Assembly (NCBI GenBank): GCA_041946825.1
Contig: JBHGBD010000012.1
Coordinates: 48,106-112,105 of the forward strand
DNA: 64,000 bases
Direction of reading: 5' to 3'
Source: CAZTHM01 sp041946825
GTDB lineage: Bacteria; Acidobacteriota; Terriglobia; UBA7540
This document shows, in pieces, positions 1 to 6,778 of this stretch (its first letter is position 1; the number at the start of each line of letters is the position of its first letter). The notes beneath the pieces were generated by a model, which worked only from the letters and a program-made list of their open reading frames with translations, made no database searches and was not told where the DNA came from. Both the position numbers and the translations under genes were made by a program.

Positions 1-1
1 A

Positions 2-274
2 TTTCTAAAGTCCGTCCTCCGACGGCTGGAGGCGGTCACGCCTGCCTACCAATTGGTTCTTCATACTTCCCCGAATGTTCACGCCAAATTCGAGCGCACC
101 GGCCACTGGCAATCGCTGGCGGAAGACTTTCATTGGCATATCGAAATCCTGCCTGTCCTGCGGACGACCTCAAAGTCTTACAGCGTCAAGGAGGTTTACT
201 ACAACTCGCTGCTGCCCGAGGTGGCGGCAGCGGAGTTGCGGAAAGTAGGGTTGGAGGCGGAAGTAAAGGGCTAG
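2..274 (+). CDS. galT: Galactose-1-phosphate uridylyltransferase, C-terminal part (5' end outside window)
   Basis: The reading frame is open from the first bases to a TAG at 272-274, about 90 residues. It carries the GalT C-terminal signature: HTSPN, then FHWHIEILPVLRTT, then a conserved tail ending in YYNSLLPEVAAAELR. GalT is a HIT-superfamily nucleotidyl transferase of the Leloir pathway that exchanges UMP between UDP-glucose and galactose-1-phosphate. Only the C-terminal lobe is visible, so the catalytic HPH motif cannot be checked. The motifs are specific enough to name the family, but a GalT-like homologue with another hexose-1-phosphate substrate cannot be excluded. Confidence 0.85.
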   Translation, partial: FLKSVLRRLEAVTPAYQLVLHTSPNVHAKFERTGHWQSLAEDFHWHIEILPVLRTTSKSYSVKEVYYNSLLPEVAAAELRKVGLEAEVKG

Positions 275-314
275 AGCGCCCTCGGCTCCGTGGGGGCAAA
301 GAGGCTGGACTTCG

Positions 315-881
315 TCAGCCGCGCTTTCTGACCGGCTTTCGCGCGGGTCTCCGCCGGGTCTGCCGCAGGTCGCTCCCTTCCTCGATCACCGACTTGAGAT
401 TCTCCAGATAAAAGGTCCACGCGACGACGGCCTTTTCCTGTTCGCTGCTCGACGAGAACCCGCTCTGAGTGAGCTCGACCAGCGTCTGCCCGCCCTGGGG
501 CGAGAGCTTGAAGTGGACGGCCGTCTCCACCGTTTCACCCGGCGGCATCCATGTATAGCCTAGCGTATTGCCGCGGATGAACTCCGTCACCACGCCGCTC
601 CAGACGCCTTCCTCGCCCTGGAAGCGAAAGTGGTACTTCCCCCCCAGCCGGGCCTCAATGATCGCCTGATCGGGGAACCACATGGTCAGCTTGTCGGGCT
701 CCGAAAGGTAAGCAAAGATCCCCACGGTGTCGCTCGCGATGGTGATCCGCATCGTGGCCGAGCGGCTGACTGAAACCGGGCTGGGCTTTTCCGGGGGAGC
801 GGGGCGGCGCGTCCCCTGGGCCGCGGCCGGTAATCCCCCCAGTACGAGCAGCGCCGCCAAACCCGAAAGGGGCGTCTTCAT
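315..881 (-). CDS. Secreted SRPBCC/AHSA1-like domain protein
   Basis: 188 residues. The N-terminus (MKTPLSGLAALLVLGGLPAAA) is a typical Sec signal peptide, followed by a Pro-rich linker and then a SRPBCC (START/Bet v1-like) fold of the AHSA1 type. Recognisable pieces are a segment ending MWFPDQAIIEARLGGKYHF, a central GVVTEF strand, and a C-terminal helix (AWTFYLENLKSVIEEG). The C-terminal tail is very basic. GAGGGAATC precedes the ATG, supporting this start. Family members bind hydrophobic ligands; the substrate is unknown. An exported AHSA1 domain is unusual because most are cytoplasmic, so the signal peptide is the notable point. Confidence 0.75.
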   Translation of the reverse strand: MKTPLSGLAALLVLGGLPAAAQGTRRPAPPEKPSPVSVSRSATMRITIASDTVGIFAYLSEPDKLTMWFPDQAIIEARLGGKYHFRFQGEEGVWSGVVTEFIRGNTLGYTWMPPGETVETAVHFKLSPQGGQTLVELTQSGFSSSSEQEKAVVAWTFYLENLKSVIEEGSDLRQTRRRPARKPVRKRG

Positions 882-1063
882 GATTCCCTCGGATGGTATT
901 AATGCGGTGCCGTGCCGACCGGAGTCAATGGCTGCACGGCACTTTGTGCTTGCTGGTGCGGCATGATTCTAGGGCAGCGCCGCGGTCGGGCGCAATCACA
1001 TCCTACCGAGAAGAGGGCGGGTTTACACCCTCACTTGGCTCCCCGCGCTGCGGGGGCGCCGCC

Positions 1064-1080
1064 CTCTCCCAGCGGGAGAG
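1064..1080. repeat. Intergenic hairpin in the gap 882-1172
   Basis: The 291-bp gap between the SRPBCC and DUF4097 genes has no credible gene. It contains a perfect 7-bp stem (CTCTCCC / GGGAGAG, 3-nt loop) inside a G/C-rich low-complexity tract at about 1030-1115. This may be a terminator or an extragenic palindrome; there is no T-run. Confidence 0.4.
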
Positions 1081-1172
1081 GATGCCCGAGGCACGAGGGC
1101 GGGGGGTGCGCGAACGTGTTAGAAGCTCACCGGAGCGGAGCTTGAGGTGAACACAAAGACGCTCAGGAAGGC

Positions 1173-2156
1173 CTACTCGATGTGAATATCGCCGGAGCCA
1201 GTCCCAACCTCGACGAGCGAGCCGCCGGTGCCCACCTTCCCCCGCAGTTCGTGGCCGCCGACCTTGCCGGTGATCGTGATCGGCAGGCTGGTGTTGACGC
1301 TGCCGGAACCCGTATGGGCATAGAGGCTGAAACTCGCAGTCGCTGGGACGCGCATCGTCACGTTGCCCGACCCTGTGTCGAGCTTCCAATCGCCGCGCGG
1401 CTCGCCCTGGGCGGTGATGTTGCCACTGCCGGTCGAGGCCCGCAAAGACCCGCGCACGCCGCTGAGTTCCACATTCCCGGAGCCCGTATCCGCCTTCACG
1501 GGGTCGTCGGACGTCTGCTCGAACCTTACATCGCCGCTGCCCGTGTGAGCGCGAATTGCGCCCGCAACGCCTGCGGCGCGGATGTTTCCGCTGCCGGTCT
1601 CGGCGTACACGGCGCCCTTAATGGAATTGAGCTCAATGTCGCCAGAGCCAGTCTCCACATGGGTTTCATCCCCAATTCCGCTTACTCTCAGATTGCCCGA
1701 GCCGGTCGTGACTTTCACAGGGCCTTTTACGCCCGCGATCACCTGATCTCCGGAACCGGTATCAGCATGGACTTTGGTTTCCACCGGAACTTCCAGTTCG
1801 TAACTGATTGAGACGTGACGGCGAAGGTCGGGGTCGTCGATGCGGCCGATGCGCACGATGTTGCCGGTTTGCTGGATGGGCGGATTGCCCTCGAGGGCGC
1901 GGACCTTGGCCTCCGCCCCCGCGCTCCCGCCCCACCGGTCGCTGACGCGGATGAGGCCGTGCACCCGCACGGTCGAAGCGTCACCGGTCCGGATTGCGAT
2001 GTTGCCCGACCCCGTCGTGACGTCGAGATCGACCGGGCCGGTAACTTTCAACGTGCGGTCAAAGGAGCCTTCGACCCCGCGCGCCAGGAGCGAGCTCGCC
2101 ATCACCAACGTGGCGGCGAATGCGACAAGGGACAGGTGCCGAATTCTGAGCTTCAT
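1173..2156 (-). CDS. DUF4097 beta-strand repeat protein with 11 TGSG motifs
   Basis: 327 residues from the ATG at 2156. That start has GGAGG about 8 nt upstream and gives a clean signal peptide (MKLRIRHLSLVAFAATLVMA). The mature protein is built from repeats of about 17-22 residues, each containing TGSGN or TGSGD; 11 TGSG copies are visible. This is the DUF4097 pattern, predicted to form a right-handed beta-solenoid like putative adhesins. The gene follows the MacB-like permease block on the same strand, 22 nt after the upstream permease, so it is probably the last cistron of that operon. Its role is unknown; an envelope or surface location is inferred from the signal peptide. Confidence 0.85.
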   Translation of the reverse strand: MKLRIRHLSLVAFAATLVMASSLLARGVEGSFDRTLKVTGPVDLDVTTGSGNIAIRTGDASTVRVHGLIRVSDRWGGSAGAEAKVRALEGNPPIQQTGNIVRIGRIDDPDLRRHVSISYELEVPVETKVHADTGSGDQVIAGVKGPVKVTTGSGNLRVSGIGDETHVETGSGDIELNSIKGAVYAETGSGNIRAAGVAGAIRAHTGSGDVRFEQTSDDPVKADTGSGNVELSGVRGSLRASTGSGNITAQGEPRGDWKLDTGSGNVTMRVPATASFSLYAHTGSGSVNTSLPITITGKVGGHELRGKVGTGGSLVEVGTGSGDIHIE

Positions 2157-2178
2157 CTGAAATTTCCTCCTTCCGAAG

Positions 2179-3432
2179 TCATTCATAACGGAGCGCGGCC
2201 ACCGGGTCGAGCCGCGACGCACGCATGGCTGGAACCATCCCACTAATGACACCCACGAACAGCAACACAGCCGTCGAGACGGCCAGGGTGGATGCGGAAA
2301 TATAAAGATGAATGTCTCCGCGTCCGACGAGTTCTTCATCAAAGGCGCCGTAGAGCGGCAAAGTCCCGATAGCGGCGGAGAGCAAATACGCGACCCCAAT
2401 GCCGATGATACCGCCGGTGAGCGTCAACACCAGCGCCTCAGCAAGGAACTGCGCCTGAATGTGGCGCCGCCGGGCCCCCAATGCCCGCCGCAACCCGATC
2501 TCGCGGATGCGCTCGTCCACCGAAACCAGCATGATGTTCATCACGCCAACTCCGCCGATTCCCAATGTCAGCGCGCCGATGAGGGTTAGAAGAACCTGCA
2601 AGCCGATCGTGATGCCGTCAATGATGGGGCGAAACTGCTCACGCCCGAACATCATGATGGCCCGTTCGTCGGTGGGCGAGAATCGCTGGCGCTTGGCGAT
2701 CGTCGCGCGGAGCTGCTGCATGGCCATCTTTTCGAAAGGCGGAGCGACGGGTTCAAACACCAGCACGGAGCCGTAACGCGTATTCCAGAGGTCGCCGGCT
2801 GTCGAGTAGGGGATCCACACCGACTCGTCGTCGCTGGTGAAGTAGTTGCTGTCCTGGATCTTGATGTCCATCGTGCCCATGACGGTGAAACGCATGCCGC
2901 TGATGCGGACTGTTTCTCCCACGGCAGGGCGGCCGCTGAAAAGCTTCTCACGCAGCCGACTTCCCAGAAAGGCCACCCGCCGGCGCTCCAGGATATCTTC
3001 GGGGGTAATCCAGCGGCCCGCGTTCGGGACCTCGTTGCGCATTTCGCCGTACTCGGGACAAACCCCACGGATCGCAGTGTTGGCGATTCGGTCGCCGTAA
3101 GAAATAGGCAGCCAGCGCACCGTCTCCATGCAGATGGTTTTGATCAGCGTGGCTTCGGCGCGAATCTGGTCGACGTCTTCTTTTTCGAACCGGACTTGCT
3201 TGCCGGCGCGCTGGCCGCCCGCCTGCTCGCTGGTCTGAGCTGGCCAGGCGATGATGGCGCCCTTGCCGAAGGCGTCGAAGGAAGCGACCAGCAACGACCG
3301 GAAGCTGTTTCCATAAGCGATCAAGAGTGCGACCGCGGAAATCCCCCACACAATCCCCAGCATGGTGAGGAAACTGCGCAGCTTGTTGCGCGTCAGGGCG
3401 ATCCAGGCTTGCAGTAAGACTTCGCGAAACAT
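2179..3432 (-). CDS. MacB-like ABC transporter permease
   Basis: 417 residues. Layout is typical of MacB/FtsX-type permeases: a first transmembrane helix near residues 10-35 (SFLTMLGIVWGISAVALLIA), a large periplasmic MacB_PCD domain, then three C-terminal helices containing GIGGVGVMNIMLVSVDERIREIG and ending VPAMRASRLDPVAALRYE. The VDERIREIGLRRALGA segment is the conserved cytoplasmic coupling helix. No ATPase domain is fused, so it must pair with a separate ATP-binding subunit. It lies downstream of a second permease and an MFP adaptor on the same strand. The substrate cannot be deduced; relatives export macrolides, peptides, lipoproteins or siderophores. Confidence 0.9.
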   Translation of the reverse strand: MFREVLLQAWIALTRNKLRSFLTMLGIVWGISAVALLIAYGNSFRSLLVASFDAFGKGAIIAWPAQTSEQAGGQRAGKQVRFEKEDVDQIRAEATLIKTICMETVRWLPISYGDRIANTAIRGVCPEYGEMRNEVPNAGRWITPEDILERRRVAFLGSRLREKLFSGRPAVGETVRISGMRFTVMGTMDIKIQDSNYFTSDDESVWIPYSTAGDLWNTRYGSVLVFEPVAPPFEKMAMQQLRATIAKRQRFSPTDERAIMMFGREQFRPIIDGITIGLQVLLTLIGALTLGIGGVGVMNIMLVSVDERIREIGLRRALGARRRHIQAQFLAEALVLTLTGGIIGIGVAYLLSAAIGTLPLYGAFDEELVGRGDIHLYISASTLAVSTAVLLFVGVISGMVPAMRASRLDPVAALRYE

Positions 3433-3450
3433 AGAAACCTTCGGCAGTCC

Positions 3451-3885
3451 TCAGTTATCAGTCGTCAGTTATCAGTCTCAATTCGTGACGTTTTGAATCA
3501 ACGAGCCGAGCATCCGTTTCACTTCAACAGCCCCTGCTGTGAGCTTGTTGTATTCGTCGTCGTTAATCAGCGCGAGGTCATGCGCGAGTAGCACATGATA
3601 CTCAAGTTCGCTCGCCGAGCCCATGGCGACCTGAAGGAAGCGCGCCATCTCTGCCTTTCCTCCTCTGCCACAACCTTCGGCGATGTTTGCTGGGATCGAA
3701 GCGCCCGACCGCCTTATCTGGCTTGTAAGTCCGTACAACTCCTCTTTGGGGAATTTGATGGTGGCTTTGTAGATGGCGAGCGTCAGCGCATGTCCTTTTT
3801 CCCATACCTTAAGTTTCTTGAAGTCCTGCATGGTTTCCTCTCGCTGTCCACGCCCACCGAAAACTGACAACTGATAACTGATAAC
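3451..3885. mobile_element. Inverted-repeat-bounded four-helix-bundle cassette
   Basis: A unit of about 435 bp fills the space between two permease genes. Its edges are 3451-3476 (two copies of CAGTTATCAGT-type words) and 3861-3885 (the same words as reverse complement, CTGATAACTGATAAC). Comparing one arm with the reverse complement of the other over 24 nt gives about 20 identities, and all the differences are transitions. The only content is a complete four-helix-bundle gene whose stop codon abuts one arm. In the operon transcript the arms could pair and loop out the cistron, as in rRNA intervening sequences. Mobility is inference; no target-site duplication could be established. Confidence 0.5.
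3478..3831 (-). CDS. Four-helix bundle protein (S23 / IVP family, TIGR02436-like)
   Basis: 117 residues from the ATG at 3831 (MQDFKKLKVWEKGHALTLAI). Longer frames start inside the flanking repeat and would add a repeat-encoded SYQLSVF peptide, so they are rejected. Family landmarks are the VWEKGHALTLAIYKAT helix, LTSQIRRSGASIPANIAEG, and a C-terminal helix (ELEYHVLLAHDLALI). The family is named after ORFs in 23S rRNA intervening sequences and is structurally related to Avd, the accessory protein of diversity-generating retroelements. Its biochemical function is not settled. Here it interrupts a transporter operon on the same strand and is bracketed by inverted repeats, so it is probably an inserted passenger rather than a transporter component. 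Confidence 0.9.
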   Translation of the reverse strand: MQDFKKLKVWEKGHALTLAIYKATIKFPKEELYGLTSQIRRSGASIPANIAEGCGRGGKAEMARFLQVAMGSASELEYHVLLAHDLALINDDEYNKLTAGAVEVKRMLGSLIQNVTN

Positions 3886-3890
3886 TTCTC

Positions 3891-5150
3891 TCAACCTCCA
3901 GCTTCAAAGCGCAGAGCCTCAATCGGATCAATCGCCGCGGCGCGCCGCGCCGGGTAAAGCGCCGACAGAATGGCGATGGTTCCAAGCAGCACAAAGGACA
4001 GAACCGCAACCTGCCAGGTCGGCAGCAACCCGGCAAAGAATGCCGGCATAGGAGCCAGGTTCACGAGTGCGCAGATTCCATAGGCGATTCCCAGGCCTGC
4101 GCCGCCACTCAGAAAAACTACGATCAAGCTCTCAATGAAGAATTGGCTGAGGATGGCGCGCGAACTTGCTCCTACGGCTTTGCGCACCCCGATCTCACGC
4201 GTCCGCTCGCGCACCGCAACCAGCATAACGTTCATGACCCCGATCCCGCCCAGCATCAGGGTGGTGAGGCCCACCGCGCCAAGAAAATACTTGAGCCCGT
4301 CAATCATGGACCTGAAGGATTTGGCATTTTCGACGGTGTCCCAGATGGGTGCGGCCTCTCGGTCGCGCGGGTCGAAGCGGTGGATTCGCCCCAAAGCCCG
4401 CCGCACTTGCAGCTTGCAGTCTTCGTGCAATTCCAAAGACTTGGGCGCGACGAGCAGACGGTCAACAGTGTGCGGCGTTCCCGGAGCCTTTTCAGGAAAG
4501 TCCCGCATGATCGATTTGAAGGGAATGAAAACCTTATCCACATCCCAGCCGTCGTAGCAGGAGTTCTGGTCCTTACTCTCCATGACGCCGATGACGGTGT
4601 ACGGGATGTCGTTGATGTGGATGGTCTCGCCCACCGCCGGGCGCGTTCCGAAGAGCTGCTTCTTGATGTTCGTGCCCAGGAAGGCTACGCGCCGCCCTTC
4701 GTTTTGATCGTCCCAGTTGTAAAATCGTCCTTGGCCGACGCGCGTGGAGCGGACTTCGGCGAACGGCGGAAGCGACCCGACAACCTGCGGAGAGCCGTTG
4801 TTATAGACGCTCCGCACCTTCATGTCGCCACGGCCCAGTTCGGGTAGAACGTATTGGCAGGCCGGCGATTCCTGCGCCACAGGCATGTAGTCGGTGTCTT
4901 CCCACCGGACCTCGCGCCCCGCGCGCAGCCCGCCCGCCTGCATGCTGGTTCGTCCGCTGAAAACGATCATCACGTCCTTGCCGAACGTCTCTTGCTGCTT
5001 CCGCCAGCCGACGTTGAAGCCCTCGCCCGCCGCCACCATCAGCGTGATGGAAACGATTCCCCAGGCGATGCCGAACATGGTCAGGAACGTCCGCAGCTTG
5101 TTCGCCCAAAGGGTCCGGATTGTGTCGCGCAGCAGATCTCCGAAAACCAT
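3891..5150 (-). CDS. MacB-like ABC transporter permease (paralogue)
   Basis: 419 residues from the ATG at 5150 (MVFGDLLRDTIRTLWANKLR). An in-frame start at 5192 lies in a repeat tract and is not used. The first membrane helix is FLTMFGIAWGIVSITLMVAA; the MacB_PCD periplasmic domain follows; the C-terminal trio of helices includes LTTLMLGGIGVMNVMLVAV and ends ARRAAAIDPIEALRFEAGG. No ATPase domain is fused. It shares architecture with the permease at 2179-3432 and the two may form a heterodimeric permease. The adaptor gene lies just upstream in the same orientation, so all belong to one export system whose ATPase is not in this window. Confidence 0.9.
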   Translation of the reverse strand: MVFGDLLRDTIRTLWANKLRTFLTMFGIAWGIVSITLMVAAGEGFNVGWRKQQETFGKDVMIVFSGRTSMQAGGLRAGREVRWEDTDYMPVAQESPACQYVLPELGRGDMKVRSVYNNGSPQVVGSLPPFAEVRSTRVGQGRFYNWDDQNEGRRVAFLGTNIKKQLFGTRPAVGETIHINDIPYTVIGVMESKDQNSCYDGWDVDKVFIPFKSIMRDFPEKAPGTPHTVDRLLVAPKSLELHEDCKLQVRRALGRIHRFDPRDREAAPIWDTVENAKSFRSMIDGLKYFLGAVGLTTLMLGGIGVMNVMLVAVRERTREIGVRKAVGASSRAILSQFFIESLIVVFLSGGAGLGIAYGICALVNLAPMPAFFAGLLPTWQVAVLSFVLLGTIAILSALYPARRAAAIDPIEALRFEAGG

Positions 5151-5159
5151 AGCCTTAAA

Positions 5160-5318
5160 ACCCAGTGGCAAGTGACGAGTGAAAAGCGACAAGCCAAGAA
5201 AAGTCGACAGTCAACAGTTCACAGTCGGCAGTAAAGACGCTCCGTCCCTCCGCCTTTTGCTTTCGACTTTTGACTGTGGACTTGCAACTTTCTTCCTCGT
5301 CACTCGTCACTCGTCACT
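5160..5318. repeat. Degenerate tandem/inverted word array between adaptor and permease genes
   Basis: The left half has words such as AGTGACGAGTG and CAGTCAACAGTTCACAGTC. The right half carries their complements (TTTTGACTGTGGACTTG, then CGTCACTCGTCACTCGTCACT). The result is a long imperfect inverted repeat whose arms are themselves imperfect tandem repeats. The right end overlaps the stop codon of the adaptor gene. It could form a long hairpin in the operon mRNA. Confidence 0.6.
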
Positions 5319-6525
5319 GAAGCACTACTTGGTCGCCTTCCTTCAAACCTTCGATCAACTCCGTCTTTACGCCATTGGAAATTCCCAGCTTGGCGGAGAT
5401 CTTGCGCCGGCCTTTTTCGGCCTTGGGGTCAGGGACTTCGAGGAACGTTTTGCGGTCTTTGTCGTACACCACCGCCGCCTCGGGGATCATCAACACGCCT
5501 TTCTTCTCTTCGAGAATGACTTCGGCGTTGGCGCTCATATTGGCTTTGAGTTCGCCCGTCGGGTTCTGGATTGAGACCTTCACCTCGAAGGTCGTGACGT
5601 TGTCCTTTTCGACTCCCAGGGGAGAAATCTTCGTGACCTTGCCTTGGAACTTCTTGTCTTTGAGCGACTCCACGGTAATGCGTGCGGGCTGGCCCATGTA
5701 GACTTTGCTGATGTCGGCTTCATCGACCTTTCCCTTTACGTATACTTCGCTCACATCGCCCAAGGTCATCACCAAAGTCGCTTGCGAACCAAGCACCAGG
5801 ATCGAGCTGACCGCGTCGCCGATCTCAACATTCCGCGAGAGCACGAGTCCGTCCATGGGGCTGACGATCGTCGAGTTGCGCAAGTCTTCTTCGGCCCGCT
5901 CCAGCGCCGCCTGCGCCTGAGCCACCTGAGCCTTAGACCGCGAGATTTCAGCGCGCGAGACGGAAACCGTGCGTTGCGCGGCCATCTGCTTGTTCAGCCC
6001 AAGCTGGTAGACCTTCTCGGCGTTATCAAGGATGGGCCGGGCAATCAATCCCTCGCCATAGAGCTGCCGCGCGCGGTCCATGTCGGTCTTCAAATAAGGC
6101 AGATCGGGCCCTTCGGCCTCGACCCGGTTGCGCTCGTAGGTGGCCTGAGAAGCTTCCTGCGCCGCCTGCGCTGCCAGCAGCGTGGCACGCGCTTCCCGCA
6201 CGCGCGCCGAGAGCTCTTCCTTGTCCAATTCAATCAGGATTTGTCCGGCCTTCACGCGGTCGCCGTAGTCGGCGAATAGCTGCTTGACGATCCCGCTCGC
6301 CTTGGACTTGATCTCCACTTTGGAGAGCGGCTCGATCTTCCCCGTAGCCACAACCGAGCGCGCCAAGTCTCCCTTCTCTACCTTGGCCAGCTTGGACGGG
6401 TCAATCTGCGTGTTGGACCGCAGAGCCATCGCCGTGCCGACGATCCCGGCAATAAGGACAACTCCGATGATGCCTGCGATCATCCAGCGCCGGCGTTTGC
6501 TGCCATTCTTGTGATTGTTGGCCAT
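5314..6525 (-). CDS. Periplasmic adaptor subunit (HlyD/MacA family)
   Basis: 403 residues. A cytoplasmic basic stretch (SKRRRW) and one membrane anchor (MIAGIIGVVLIAGIVGTAMA) are followed by the two lipoyl half-motifs (VVATGKIEPLSKVEIKSKAS and STIVSPMDGLVLSRNVEIGD). Between them lies a long Ala/Gln/Arg-rich coiled coil (about residues 105-215), then beta-barrel and membrane-proximal domains. This is the membrane-fusion-protein layout of MacA-like adaptors that bridge an inner-membrane ABC permease and an outer-membrane channel. It is the first cistron of the minus-strand operon with two MacB-like permeases downstream. Neither an ATPase nor a TolC-like gene is present here. Confidence 0.9.
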   Translation of the reverse strand: MANNHKNGSKRRRWMIAGIIGVVLIAGIVGTAMALRSNTQIDPSKLAKVEKGDLARSVVATGKIEPLSKVEIKSKASGIVKQLFADYGDRVKAGQILIELDKEELSARVREARATLLAAQAAQEASQATYERNRVEAEGPDLPYLKTDMDRARQLYGEGLIARPILDNAEKVYQLGLNKQMAAQRTVSVSRAEISRSKAQVAQAQAALERAEEDLRNSTIVSPMDGLVLSRNVEIGDAVSSILVLGSQATLVMTLGDVSEVYVKGKVDEADISKVYMGQPARITVESLKDKKFQGKVTKISPLGVEKDNVTTFEVKVSIQNPTGELKANMSANAEVILEEKKGVLMIPEAAVVYDKDRKTFLEVPDPKAEKGRRKISAKLGISNGVKTELIEGLKEGDQVVLQ

Positions 6526-6723
6526 CGTTCCTTTCCCCCAGACGACACTTCGAGTCGGTCAAATTCAGATACGCAGCGGCCCGCAGGAATGTTCCGCCAT
6601 TTCCGACCTTTCTTGGATTGCGGAAGGCCTGGCCGAGACCCTCTTGGCTGCGCAGCCTCTCTGGCCATGTGACGCCAATGCCTGGAATTGGTTAGGGAAA
6701 TTTCCCTTTCCCGTGGGCAGGAA

Positions 6724-6752
6724 TTGACATACCCTGCTGCGCCACCTAAGAT
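6724..6752 (+). promoter_or_regulatory. Sigma70-type promoter of the kinase pair
   Basis: TTGACA at 6724-6729 and TAAGAT at 6747-6752 are separated by exactly 17 nt. The predicted start of transcription near 6759 lies after an in-frame GTG at 6755, which therefore cannot be the initiation codon and supports the ATG at 6779. Confidence 0.75.
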
Positions 6753-6778
6753 AGGTGCCTTCCGGGAAATCGCCACAG

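Noticed and set aside
6755..6778. GTG start at 6755 for the first kinase
   Set aside because: It lies before the predicted transcription start and the paralogue begins at the equivalent of the ATG at 6779.
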